Shown: piece by piece, positions 11,741 through 28,253 of the stretch
Layout: the number at the start of each line of letters is the position of its first letter
Position numbering within the stretch: the stretch's first letter is position 1
NCBI GenBank assembly: GCA_025449115.1
Contig: JAHLKC010000118.1
Location: 1 to 64,000 of the forward strand
Length of the DNA stretch: 64,000 nucleotides
Direction of reading: 5' to 3'
Source: Chytridium lagenaria
Taxonomy: Eukaryota; Chytridiomycota; Chytridiomycetes; Chytridiales; Chytridiaceae
Made by a program: the position numbers and the translations under genes
The notes under the pieces: generated by a model
What the model saw: the letters and a program-made list of their open reading frames with translations, nothing else
What the model was told of the DNA's origin: nothing
The model's database searches: none

Positions 11741-13600
11741 ATGACTCGGTTGCCAAAGGCTTCATGGTCGCTTATATTTGGTTACTTTTTTACTTCATGG
11801 GCAACTCGTATGGATGAATGGAGTGTTGGTAAGCTACATACCTTCGCGTCATGTATACCGCTTTCCATGCCATACCTTTTCCCTGTGCCCATGAGATAAT
11901 TCTCTAAAACAATTATAGCCCTAATGCTCTCCGTCATCTTCCCATCCAACCTCTTCTACATATCCCTTCACAGCCTCTTTACATCCTTCATCTCCATTCT
12001 CCTCGGTCCCATCGTTGGCGCTCTTATCGAACGTACACCACGGCTCAGAGCGTCATGGATTTGTATTATTGTTCAAAAGACGGGGATTGCTGTTGCAACC
12101 ACGTTGTTGTGGTTTTTGGAGAGTCGGCGATGGGAGGCTTGGGGAGGGGTGAAAGAAGGTTGGATCTGGGGGTTATTTTGGGGTGCGGTTGTGTGTGGTG
12201 CTGGTGTGAGAGTTGCGAACATGGGGACGACAATTGCTGTGGAACGAGACTGGGTGGTGGTGATGGCGGCTGAAGAAAGTGAAGTACTTACCGGTAAGTT
12301 CCTTTAGTTCCATGAAAACAAAATGATACATAGATTAATTTAATATATTTTAGCGCTTAACACCCATCTCCGGCGGATTGACCTTGTATGCAAACTTGCC
12401 GCCCCTCTTGTCGTCAGTCTGGTCTCTTCATTTGTATCAATACCTACTACAATGTTGATTATTACAGCGTGGTGTCTTGCAACTCTTCCCGCTGAACTTG
12501 GTCTCATGTCGAAAACATACTTTAGTGTTCCTATGCTCGCTATTCCTCGCTCTTCTTCGCCGCCATCAGTTGGAATGGCTGATGAAATACTGGGGGAGGC
12601 ATCCAGCTCTACAATTGTTGAGCGTGAGGTGGATGAAGGTGCAGAGACGCGGGAGAGAGTCACGGATGAGACGGAAGTGAAGGTGGATACCAACGGGGAA
12701 GCAGGACGGGTCCAACAAAAGTCATTCGCTAAAAGATCTCTGAACGCTTGGGTGTTGTTTTATATCACCCCATCTTCCTTGCATCAATGGCCCTATCTGT
12801 ATTGGTAGTCTAGCTTTCATCCATTTTCCTTTTCTTTTTCTGTTTGCAACGATATTAATCCGCCCTTTAAAGTATTTCACGTCTTTGGGATTTAGCGGCG
12901 TTATGATAACCTACCTTCTCGACCAAGGCTACTCCCCTCTCCTTCTTTCCATAATGCGAGGTCTTGCAGTTGCAGCAGGCCTTTCAGCAACACTAAGCGT
13001 TCCGAAACTCGTCTCATCCATCGGATTAATTCGATCAGGCCTTTGGGGGGTTTGGTTAGAGTTCTTTACTCTTCTGCCTTTTTTAGCGGGGATTTTAATG
13101 TTCAGATGGGATCAATTAGTGTGGGAACTTGGGGGTTTCTGTGGCGATTTTTAGTGGTGTGGTAATGTCGCGATGGGGGCTTTGGACTTTTGATCTTGTC
13201 GAGACGCAATTGCTGCAGGAAAGGTTTGTCCAAAGATTGGAGTTCTCATTTTTGGAGTTCTGTTTATCTCTTTTTTCTTTAAAAGCGTTTCATCTGCTGA
13301 TATGGGTGTTATCAATGGTGTTCAATTCTCGCTTCAAAATCTTTTTGAACTAATGAGTTACGTTGTCACGCTGGTGAGCTTTACCCTTCCCTCTCCTTTT
13401 CTTCTCTTTCTTAACGCGTCGGTTTGTAGATTTGGCATCGCCCTTCTCAATTCTGATCTCTGCTGTTCCTTAGCACTGCTGTGTGTTATTTGCGTGCATC
13501 ACTTACACGGCGTACGCAAGGAAATTGCGAGGCCATTTGTTTCATTTTGAATAAGCTTTCACGATGGGGAATTGCTGTTTTTGGGAGAAAAGGCAAGTGA
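11741..13600 (+). CDS. Ferroportin-type iron exporter (SLC40), copy 1
   Basis: Multi-pass membrane exporter of the ferroportin family, which moves Fe2+ out of the cytosol. Family marks are FGYFFTSWATRMDEWSVG at the N-terminus, ANMGTTIAVERDWVVVMA, LNTHLRRIDLVCKLAAP, FSGVMITYLLDQGYSP and VINGVQFSLQNLFELMSY. Exons: 11741-11828, 11919-12293, 12354-12804, 12873-13223, 13286-13373 and 13431-13600, all with GT-AG introns. A hydrophilic Glu-rich loop of about 70 residues lies in exon 3. Three one-base frame changes are needed: about 12765 (before YHPIFLASMALSVL), about 13130 in a G run, and about 13550 (HLFHFE/NKLSRWG). The start at 11741 gives a very short N-terminal tail. An iron export role is inferred from the family. 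Confidence 0.83.
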
Positions 13601-13722
13601 GGCGTGCTGCTAAAGAAGTCGCACTGCCAACTCCGTGGTGTGCATTTTGTGTATATGATACGGGAAGAATAACTATGTTGCATATTTGTTGTGATAACTG
13701 ACTGATGGAGTGGGATTTTCTA

Positions 13723-14053
13723 AAGTTGGTGTATATAAAAGGCCCTATTGGTTTTCAAAGACGGACAAGCAGCGAAAGATAAATTTTAATAAGATTTGGA
13801 CATTAAATTACCGTCGCAAAGGATTTAGTAAGTCTGAGGTATCTTTTCAAGTACTTTTTGAAGGCAGAAATGTGGTTTAGGGTTTCATGTATTATAGGTG
13901 CTTCAACCAGACAAAGGCTCTTGAGCATACCTGCGCAGTCCGATAATAATTTGAGCGGAACGATACTGACGGCGATTCTCCAGTATTTAGATTTAAATTT
14001 TTATCGTCCTTCGGCGCGGGGCCGCAAAATAAACTGGCAAGTTGGTGTATATA
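13723..14053 (+). promoter_or_regulatory. Duplicated TATA-containing block upstream of ferroportin 2
   Basis: The 15-base string aagttggtgtatata occurs at 13723-13737 and again at 14039-14053, followed in both cases by a purine-rich tract and CCATTAGG or CCTATTGG. The second lies about 110 bases before the ATG at 14164, a reasonable TATA position. No other gene is seen between 13601 and 14163. Use as a promoter is inferred. Confidence 0.4.
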
Positions 14054-14163
14054 GATCCATTAGGAATTTTGACGTGAGCAAACCATACTCACACAATTCG
14101 TTACACAATCCGTTTAAAAAAAACGATCATTTTAGGACTGTAGGTAGAACTTTATCTGGATCG

Positions 14164-16066
14164 ATGGCGTCCAGCACCCCAGGCCGTCATGATGATGAGC
14201 AGCAACCCCTCCTTCATGAGCCCCAGCCTGCCTCTGGACCCTGAAGATGCACCAAAGCATTCCCTACCAAAGGGATCTTGGGCCCTCATCTTGAGCTACT
14301 TTTTCACGACCTGGGCCACCAGAATGGATGAATGGAGCATATGTGAGAGAACTTTGAAATCAACTCCGATGGTCACCCACTATAATGAGAAGAACTAACA
14401 TTAGCACCTCCCGAAATCCACAGCTCTAATGCTCGCTGTCATCTTCCCCAAAACCTCTTCTACATGTCATTCCATAGTCTCTCCCAATCCGTCGCCTCTA
14501 TTCTCTTTGCGCCATACGTAGGTGCGCTTGTTGAACGGCTACCCGTCTACGATCGACATGGACCTCGATATCGGTACAGAAATTGGGCATTGCATTAGCG
14601 ACAATGATGTTGTGGTGGTTGCAAAAGGAGGGTTGGGAGACATTGCATATTGGAGGGGAGAGGGAGGATTGGACTTGGGACTTTTCGCTGGGGCGGTAGT
14701 GTGCAGTTCAGCTGTGAGGTTGGCAAATATGGGTACGACGATCGCGGTGGAAAGGGATTGGGTTGTGGTGATGGCGGGCGGAAAAAGTGATAAACTCACT
14801 GGTACGTGTGATATATTCTTTATTATGTCCTTCTATTCTTACATGTTATATAAAACTCTCCCCTTGTTTCTCATATTCATGCTGAGACTTGTTTTAGCGC
14901 TCAACACACATCTTCGCAGGATTGACCTTATCTGCAAGCTCGCTGCACCACTTTTTGTCAGCTTCATTGCTTCCTATATCTCTGTCCCAACTACCATGCT
15001 TATAGTCACTGTATGGTGCTTGCAACTCTTCCGATTGAGCTTATCTTCACAACGTTTACTACAATGTTCCGCTCCTCGCAGTTCAAAAAACTTTGACCAT
15101 TCCTCCCGCCGACGGGCTCGAACGTGAGGAAACAAATGTGCAACTCAATTCATCAGCAAAAAGCCCATTTCACGCTTGATAGTCTATTACAATCATCCCA
15201 TCTTTCTTTCATCTCTAGCTGTGTCATGTCTTGTAAGTCACATTCGGTTTTGGTATTGCACTCTAACACCCTGGCAGTACTTTACGTCCCTCAGTTTCAG
15301 CGGTGTCATGATCACCTACCTTCTCGACCAAGGCTACACCCCCTCCTTCCTTTCCGTTATGCGTGGTCTCGCCGTCATATCCGGACTCTCTGCCACAATC
15401 ACGCTCCCAAATCTCGTCTCCTCTATTGGATTGGTTCGATCCGGTCTTTGGGGGATTTGGTCCGAACTTGCGCTACTTGTTCCCATGATGGCGGCTGTTG
15501 TGATGTTGCAGTTTGGATGGGACGGGGGGAATATGGGGGTGACTGTGGCACTTTTTGCTGGGGTGGTGGTGTCGAGGTGGGGACTTTGGACGTTTGACCT
15601 TGTCCAGACCCAGCTATTGCAAGAGAGGTATTTGTAACTTTCCCCTCCCTCCATTCTATTTTCTGACTTTTCCATCCAGTGTATCCCTGAGGATGTTGGC
15701 ATCATCAATGGCGCACAATTTTCTCTCCAAAACTTGGCCGAGCTTCTTAGTTACGCCGTCACAATCGTAAGCATCCCTTCCATTCATCGTCTCAAGCCCT
15801 AACCCTTTCTAACCAAAAAAAAGGTGTTTTACCTTCCATCCCAGTTCTGGATATCCGCTATTCTCAGCACTGCAGGCGTCTTTATTGGATGTATCACGTA
15901 TACCATATACGCACGTAGGATGCGTGGCCATCTATTCCATTTCGATAAGCTCGCGAAATGGGGTGGTGCTGTGTTTAGGTGGAAACCTAGTCGGATTGTT
16001 TTGGCTCAGCCAACCAGTGAATCAGTGTATGGGACAATTGGAGCGAATTCGAGGTCGGGTGATTGA
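14164..16066 (+). CDS. Ferroportin-type iron exporter (SLC40), copy 2
   Basis: Paralog of the gene just upstream, with the same exon order. It opens MASSTPGRHDDEQQPLLHEP, an acidic N-terminal tail longer than in copy 1, with an LL pair that could serve in sorting. The shared core includes SYFFTTWATRMDEWS, LANMGTTIAVERDWVVVMA, LNTHLRRIDLICKLAAP, FSGVMITYLLDQGYTP and the C-terminal RMRGHLFHFDKLAKWG. Several one-base deletions interrupt it: about 14240, 14450 (CCCC run), 14540 (CCC run), 14660 and 15174 (restoring FHAWIVYYNHPIF). The last exon is intact and extends about 20 residues past copy 1. The N-termini and loops differ most, as expected for older tandem duplicates. Confidence 0.82.
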
Positions 16067-16685
16067 ATTGAATGCCTTTGATGACCCTATTTTTTATTTT
16101 TATTTTATTTTTGTTTCCGAAAATGTATTGAAACTGACGTGAAGTGTCTAGTTAGTTGAGGCCGTAACAATCCAAGTTTTTGTTCTCTCTCTTTGACCAA
16201 GTTTAGAATTTTGTTTTCCGTACATTTTATTTTGAATAATACTAAATATGACCTTACTTGAAGTGGTCTTAATCATTATCGGATGCGTTTTAAAAATATG
16301 CAATTGAGTCAAAGGATTTCCAAGAAAGGCAATTTTCATAGCGATAAATCATAGCGATAGATGACACTGTCTGTTTTATTAAAAAAAGAAAACCAACAAA
16401 ATGCCCGTAACATAGAACGAAATGCAACATTCGCATTAATCCGAAACGACTGAAAACAAAAACATCAAGAATTCGATTCTTCCATTCCTCAGCATCCCCA
16501 CTCACAAACAGAGAGGAAAGGAAGTTAAAGGAAACGTTAAAAAGAAAGGCTCCTGAAGGCCACAACGATACGCATGGCAAACACAAAAATAAAAGACAAT
16601 GCAGGAAAGTGAAAAGGGTTAATCTAAGGGGTTCGTAAGGGATTCACAACCAATGAAATCAATGAGGTGGGAACGTTTTCGAGTT
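16067..16685. other. Intergenic region between converging 3' ends
   Basis: This separates the 3' ends of ferroportin 2 (+) and the ABC transporter (-). It is AT-rich, with short T and A runs that may hold polyadenylation signals for both genes. No coding segment was recognised. Confidence 0.6.
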
Positions 16686-21665
<4,980 letters not shown>

Positions 21666-22911
21666 GGTTAGAATGATGATGGATGATGGTGAGGTGTTAT
21701 ATTCCCTTCCCACTGAACACTATACACCCTGATAACACTACCAAAAAACAATTAAAAAAAAAAAACGAAACAGAGGTTTGGAATAGAGTCAAAGGGTGAA
21801 GTTCAGAGGCTCCAATTTATAATATTTCGTTTTGCGTGTCTTCTTGGTTCGATTTGTAATGAATTTTTAATACGGAAAAAGGGGTGATTTTTTTTGTGTG
21901 TGTTTTATCTCCGCATATTCATAAAGATAGTTTCCAAGCATTTGGATCATATTTACTGGACTTCGGCGGAATATGAGGCTCACATCCGCATCCGCGCATT
22001 TGCTGTATCTGCCCAACTTACAAGTTTTCTTTATGAAAGGTTCCACGCTTTTTTCATTATTCAAAGTGGTTTGACTGTACATAAACTCGATCCTGACGAG
22101 CCCCAACAGAACTTCAAAGGGGTGGGAAATTAGGAAACAGGAGGTCCTCTTCATAACCGGTGATCCACTCCATTTGTCCTTTTTTACTTTCAGAGTCGGC
22201 GAGATTGAAGCCTCTGAATTTGTTTAAACGATAAGTTTCTGACAAGTCCCATCTGAAGTTTTACTACGCGGCGAGACGCCAACGGCAAGAAGTTTTTGTC
22301 ATCATCACTGATATGCACACCACAACGGCGAGATTCCGAAGCGCTATCTTTGGAGCTAGTTGACAACAATGTGTAGCCTGGGGGTCAGAGAGGAGCCTTT
22401 GCTGCTGGCCGATGGTGGCTCGAGGGTCATGAATGGTGATGCCGAGTTAACTCATTGGTCTTTATAAAAATAACGCTCTGAACGCTCATCTTAGCTGCAC
22501 ATTACTGCAGTTCTTTTTTACCGTCCACAAAAATATGTTCTTTGAGAGGGCGAAATGAAACGTGGAGAGAGTCGATCGCCCCTCCTTATTGGCCTAATTT
22601 TGGAGTAAAAAATTTTCCGAGTGGGTAAATTCACTCTAAGACCTTGCGCGCTTCCATCTCAGAGTAGGAGACGCCCGTCATCGTCATTCAAACGATTTAT
22701 TGCTGTGCATCAACCTCCGTGAGAACGCTTCTAAAAACTCGATATTATCTTTGGGTTCAATCGTATATAGCATATAAAACGTGCTAAAACATAAAGAGGC
22801 AAAAAAAATGTTTCTGCTGGATGGGCAAATTCTGCCTGGAGAACTGCCAACAGATTTCAACACTATTCACAAACAACACCTTCAGGGACTCCGCGGCAGC
22901 AAGTTCCACAT
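21666..22911. other. Divergent intergenic region
   Basis: This lies between the ABC transporter start (-) and TF6 (+). It has A and T homopolymers near 21750-21900. Short open frames exist but show no protein family. It probably holds two promoters; I could not identify specific sites with confidence. Confidence 0.55.
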
Positions 22912-25884
22912 ATGAACGCTGGGAATAAACGAGTGTAAGCATCAGTTCTCTAATATTTTTTGGATATCTTTAACGTGGCGATATAAACTGCGGCCGTTCT
23001 TGCTAATCATCTGCATGCTTGCAGTGCCTGTGGAGTCTGTCGTTCCAAAAAGTATAAATGTGATGGAAGTCTGCCAGGATGCGCAAAGCGTCTTGGCCCT
23101 CAGCCGGTATCTCTTCAACCCCCAAAGCAACTTGCACCCAAGTCGGACGCATTTCCAAGCTCAATTACTCAAACACACCAGCAACACTTTCATCAGCACC
23201 CGTCGCCCGTCTCAGGAACATCCATAGGATACCCGGAACTTTCCTCTCATCGCCCAATTAACCCTGCTTCAAATCAACCATCATCTGCTTCAATATAACA
23301 TCTAGCCATAACACCAAGCGACGCAGCATCACTGATGACACCACCAATTTCATCATATCTACCCCCTCTTCTCTTCCAGTCGCTAAACGTCAAAAGCAAA
23401 CCCCAGCTCTTCCTCTCACACCACCCTTCAATACTGACGCATATATATCAAACCATTTCCATCTTCCCACCCCAAGCTTCAGAGATTCCCTCAATCCACT
23501 CACCTCTCTTCTCGACACTATCAGCATCTCGTTTGCGTTGGAGGATGAAAGCGTTAAAATTAGAAAACGGCTTCGAGTTGAAGGTCACGATATGCCAGCA
23601 CCACGCACAATTGAGGCGAATGAGATTTGGATTGAGAGATTGATGCTCGAGAAATACTTCAAATGTCATTCGCATTTTGCGTATGAGGTGGTTCATCGGC
23701 GGACATTTCTGGAAACACTTCATTTACAGCCTGCAGTATTGAGGTGGGTTTACTTATTGTAACATTCTTTTTTCTTTTAAATTGATTGCGAATTAATATT
23801 GTTTTGTCGGGTTTCATCTCTCCATTGAAAGATATGCTATGTGTGCGTTGGGTGGGAAGCTATCAGTTCCTCAAGCCCCACATGCAGTGATTCGGTCTTA
23901 TTTTGTAAAGGCAAGGGCACTTATTTCGGATTGCATTGAGGAGTGTACTTTAGAGCATACGCAAGCTTGTTATTTGCTTGCCATTTGTGGTTCTAGTATG
24001 TATAGCTTTAGTTCTTTGGTCGTTACAAAATTTCGACCATGTCGCGATGTCTTGCTTACGTTTTCTTTAGCATTAAATCATATTGGAGTTTCTTTTGCAA
24101 TGCTTGGTCTAGCCACTAGCATGGTAAGCCTTTTTTTGAAGTTTAAACTTCCTGGAGTCAACCTCGTTTTAATACACTTATAAATAGGCTGAGTATTTAA
24201 AACTTCACGAAGACCCCAATGATGACGAAAACCTTCGAACAACATTAACATGGGAAGAAAAAGAAGCCAGAAGAAGATGTTTTTGGTCCATTTTCTTTTG
24301 CGATAAAAGTGAGTGTCTTGCAATGGCTGCTACATAATCGCACAATGTTTTTAAAATTCGCAAGACTTACCTCTTCTATCGTAGTGCTATGTGTCATGTC
24401 CGGACTCCCCGGTTTCTTTCCTGACGAACGGATGGACGCTATCACGGTTCAACCGGTTTGCGACAACAGTTTGTTCATGTCGCTAGAACCACTTAATCTC
24501 GATCTGGAACCGGAGCCGCGTCCCGATAGCGGTTTTAACCGGCTTAACCAGATTATTGCTGTTGGAAAGCGCATTCAAATGGCTGTGGGTTCTAAGCCCG
24601 CGGCCTCGTTTGAAGCGTTGGAGCAGATCCGCCCCGAACTTATTGCAGCAGAAGCTGCTCTCACAGATTTGTTTGACGCTTTGCCACCACATTTGCAAAA
24701 GGAACCGTCAGAACTTTTCCTGCACGAGGCCTTTTCAACTGATGAGGCGGCGTTCGCACGGATGGTGGCGACCGCCACGCTTGAAGAGCATATGTCCGCT
24801 GATCCTGAATCGCCTAGTCAGTCTTTAACTAGAGTTGGGAGAGGCGATGCATGGGATTACAACTACGTCCACGCTCTCTACCACACGCTTATCTGTCTCA
24901 CTCACCGCCCCCGTCTTCTCCTCTATGCCGGTCTTTACCGCCTCCCACCGCACAACTCTGACGAAGCTCGGCTCCTTCAAAAGACCATTGAAAAAACCGA
25001 AAAGAGCGCTGGGTTCATCGTCACACTTGCTGAACGTATTCTCCGTGCTGGTGTCGCGTTTTCGCAGCACCCGGCTCTTCTTTTCGACGCAGGTGGGAGT
25101 GCCACACCATCATGGGAGAGCATCTTGTCTGCGTTATCTCAGACTTCTGTATTGTTGGGGTTAAATGACGGAGCCTACGACTACAACCCAAACGCTCCTC
25201 ACGCCAATGGCGTCACACCTCACCCTCCATTGCACCGCTTCATGCCGATGCATCGTCACATCGCCCTCATCCATCACCTCCCCAACCAACCCCCACAAAA
25301 ACAGCAGAAGTCGATTCCCACCCGTTCTTTGGGTTCGCCCTGATGATCTCCGCCATGACTCTTGCCGATCTCGCCGCACTGCAACGGCGTCTCCATCCCG
25401 CAGATTCACCTGCGCTCGCATCATACCTTATCCACTGCCATGGTGCCATTAAACTCATTAAACGTTACCTTGCGAGCGTAACTGTGTTCTGGCATGTCTC
25501 TGAAGATTACCTTGATGGTGCTGCGGAGCTTTTGGATGGGGTTGTTGGGACAATGTGTTTCCCACCCCGGTTTCTACGACCTCACAGCCGTTTGAACGGG
25601 CACCTTCTGTTGCGACGAGGGCGTTTAGGAAGAGTATCGTGAAGGGTGAACGGTTTGCATCGTACATGGAGAAAGGATTGGAGAAGGCTCGAGAGGAGCC
25701 ACGGAGTCCGTATTGGAAGGATCGGATTGGGAGTATAAGGCCGGAGGAAGTAGTGGGTGGAGGTGCTGGGGAGGCGGAGTTTTTGGCGTCTTTAGGGCTT
25801 GATGGGGATGGAAATTTGGGAGTTGGGAGTTCACCGACTCGGACGCCGGATTTGGATGCTTTGATTCGGGAGGTTTTGGGGTGA
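22912..25884 (+). CDS. Zn-cluster family transcription factor TF6
   Basis: This is a diverged member of the same family as TF1-TF5. Exon 1 (22912-22934) encodes MNAGNKR. Exon 2 (23025-23743) starts with ACGVCRSKKYKCDGSLPGCAKR: Cys1-Cys4 are present, Cys5 is replaced by Arg and there is no Cys6. Then follow a Pro/Ser/Gln/His-rich linker, DSLNPLTSLLDTI and YFKCHSHFAYEVVHRRTFL. Further exons: 23832-23995 (YFVKARALI), 24071-24123 (53 nt, ending LATSM), 24188-24308 (RRRCFWSIFFCDK) and 24385 onward. The MHR core includes VMSGLPGFFPDERMD, YVHALYHTLICL and HPFFGFALMISAM. Frame changes are needed in the linker, near 25230 and near 25565. The C-terminal tail is long (MEKGLEKAREE...LIREVLG). Confidence 0.85.
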
Positions 25885-27041
25885 TGGGCTGATTGTGTTG
25901 CGGTATGATTGATGTGTTTAGTTGTTTGTTTGGTTTTTGTTTTTTTCCGGTTGTCTTTTGAGTCTTGTCTATCATCATTCGCGGTGTATGTCTTGTGGGG
26001 TTTTTGTCTTTGCGTGATTCCGTTTTTGAATATATGGCCTTTTTATTTCCTTATTTTCTTTTTTTTTTGGAAGAGGTGGCAGAACAAGAAAATGCGCAAG
26101 TATATATTATCGACTTGGCTAGTTAGCTTGATTCAATAACTTTCTCCTATAATTTGTTAATCTTAGCGTTTCTCTTGTATTCGGAGCCCCCTTCTATGAA
26201 TCGTCATATTTCCTGTCGTGTCCGCCAGCCTTCAGTGAAACCGTAGTGTATGCATTATCTCGAAGTGCTCGCATCAATTCAATTAATCTATTCGCCAAAG
26301 ACTGCGTTGAAGCTATATGTATACTTATTTAAAGATAGTTCCCTTCATCTGCTTTGTTCCCGTTTTCTTTTCACTTAATAGTAAAGCCCCATTTGCAATT
26401 GTAAGACAGCTGTCTGTTGTATAAACATTTAAAAACGCGAAAAAAAAGGAAAGACTTTTTCGACGACAGGTTACGAGAACATCGAGTTTGACGTAGTAAC
26501 GCATGTGAGACTTAAAGTATTGCTGACCGCGGTAGGAATCCCTGGTATTAAGTGTCCTCCCTTTTTTTATTACTTTCTTTTTCTTAGTAAATGAAGTCTC
26601 TTTATGACATTTTTAACCTCTATAAAGACTCCCGTAATGAAACTGTATGACGGAGAAAACTAGGAGCTACCATAATCAGATTCGGACAAACGTCAAATAG
26701 CCACTGCAAACTGTTAAATATGTTTTTAAATAATAAAATGGTCGAGTATGTGCGGGCTTACCCGTAAAATGAATTCATAAAATATCATTGAATGAAGAAA
26801 AAGTCTAAGTCAGATAGTTGTAAAAAGACTTATTAATTATTGCAGAACAAAAAAAAGAGAGAGAGAGAGAGAGGGGTACAATAATCACATTCACATATGT
26901 ATTTACTAAGCAAAGAAATAAACTAAAACAAACGGAGATTATAAGATGAATCATTAATTAAAAAGTTTAAAAAAAAACGACGAAATGGCGATGGGGAGGG
27001 TTTGGTGTCATGGATAATAATGAGAGAAAATGACTAATTAA
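25885..27041. other. Intergenic region between converging 3' ends
   Basis: There is no supported gene between TF6 (+) and the small minus-strand gene. It is AT-rich, with a GA microsatellite around 26856-26871. I saw no RNA gene or transposon remnant. Confidence 0.55.
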
Positions 27042-27866
27042 TTAGTCGGCAAAGGTACCAAAGCTGAGACCATCATTGCCATGGGGATAAGGAATGACAC
27101 CATTTCCATTTATAGAAAAGACTTCGTTTGTGGGAGGTGGTTTGTATACTTGAAACTGTAGCTCTCGAAGATCAGGGTAACGTCGTTCCAATTCAAAGGC
27201 AACGTCAATGGCCTTCCCCAAGAGCTCAGAGGGAGGGGAGAGTGACTTTCCATCTAAGGCTTGGACAACTAATGAGACAGTTAGGGAATATCACAGACTA
27301 TCTTATCTTACCTTGTACTGCATATTCAAGGAAATCGGATTCACTCCATCTCGCCATCTGCTTAATGCTGCTTAGACGTTCACCATGAAGCTTTACTGAG
27401 TCTTTGCCGGTTGCATGATCGTACCAGTCCTTAGGATCAATCCATGACCTTAAGCTGATGAACAAAGAATCTACGTCGATGGCACCCATCGAAGAAACCA
27501 CACCGTATTACTATGTATTTTTATGTCATACATGTAGAACAAGTCTACTTACAAGAGTTTTTGCCTCTATTCCCCAAAAGGAGAAGAAGGGCCACAAATG
27601 TAATAAAGGGGGTGGTGTAAAGTAATAAAAAAGGGTGTTATAGGCGTTACGGGGCTTGTCGTCGTTCTGCTGATCGGCGAGGAACTGGGCCGTGGAGAGG
27701 GTGCTGCCTCCCTTGAGCTTGAGCGATGCAGCACAGCATAATGACAATGGACGCCATAAAGTCCCTGTTCCATGTAGTGAAGCAATTCTTGCAATGCAAC
27801 ACTGAGTGGATACAGACTCTTTGACTAGATCTTACGTTCTTGAAAAAACTCCACAATCGAAGCCAT
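27042..27866 (-). CDS. Small multi-exon protein, unrecognised
   Basis: Start at 27866 (MASIVEFFQE), then a GTAAG donor. A following exon reads TLWRPLSLCCAASLKLKGG and continues through DDKPRNAYNTLFYYF and FFSFWGIEAKTL to about 27553. Next come SMGAIDVDSLFISLRSWIDP and DSVKLHGERLSSIKQMARW, ending at 27312. After a 43-base intron the last exon (27268-27042) encodes LDGKSLSPPSELLGKAIDV and ends NDGLSFGTFAD. The junction near 27500-27553 is not resolved: the obvious acceptor brings in a stop. I do not recognise a family. The consistent splice phases at the other junctions and the lack of stops suggest a real gene. Confidence 0.5.
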
Positions 27867-28063
27867 TCTTGAGGGATGTTGGAATTATTCTTTCGGTGCT
27901 AGCTAGTTCTTATTCAAGTGCCTTACGAAAGAACAACTTCCACGAGTTTCTTAATCTTATGTCTTTGAATAAAGTTTAAATGTTGTTATGTGCAAATAAT
28001 TACTAAATGCCTGCAGATTTTGTATATCGGTTAAACACATTGGTTTATGAGTGAAAATACAAA

Positions 28064-28197
28064 GATGTTGTCCGAACAATCCGAATGCAATTACTTTTAA
28101 AGCGATGTTTCTATCGAAATGCAGAAATTTATATAGGAGGAGACGGAGAACAACAGCGAGCGAGACCAAAGAGCAAATGGTTGAAAAGAAAGGAGGG
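28064..28197 (+). repeat. 134-bp dispersed repeat, copy A
   Basis: This segment, starting gatgttgtccgaacaatccg, recurs at a constant offset of 5,056 bases at 33120-33253 with about a dozen mismatches and no gap. It includes the block gagaacaacagcgagcgaga. Here it lies just past the 3' end of the F-box/CaaX gene. Confidence 0.92.
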
Positions 28198-28253
28198 TTA
28201 GTTTATTGTGTTAGGTATGCATGCAGCAATGCGAGTGTTTCATTTTTCCAAAT

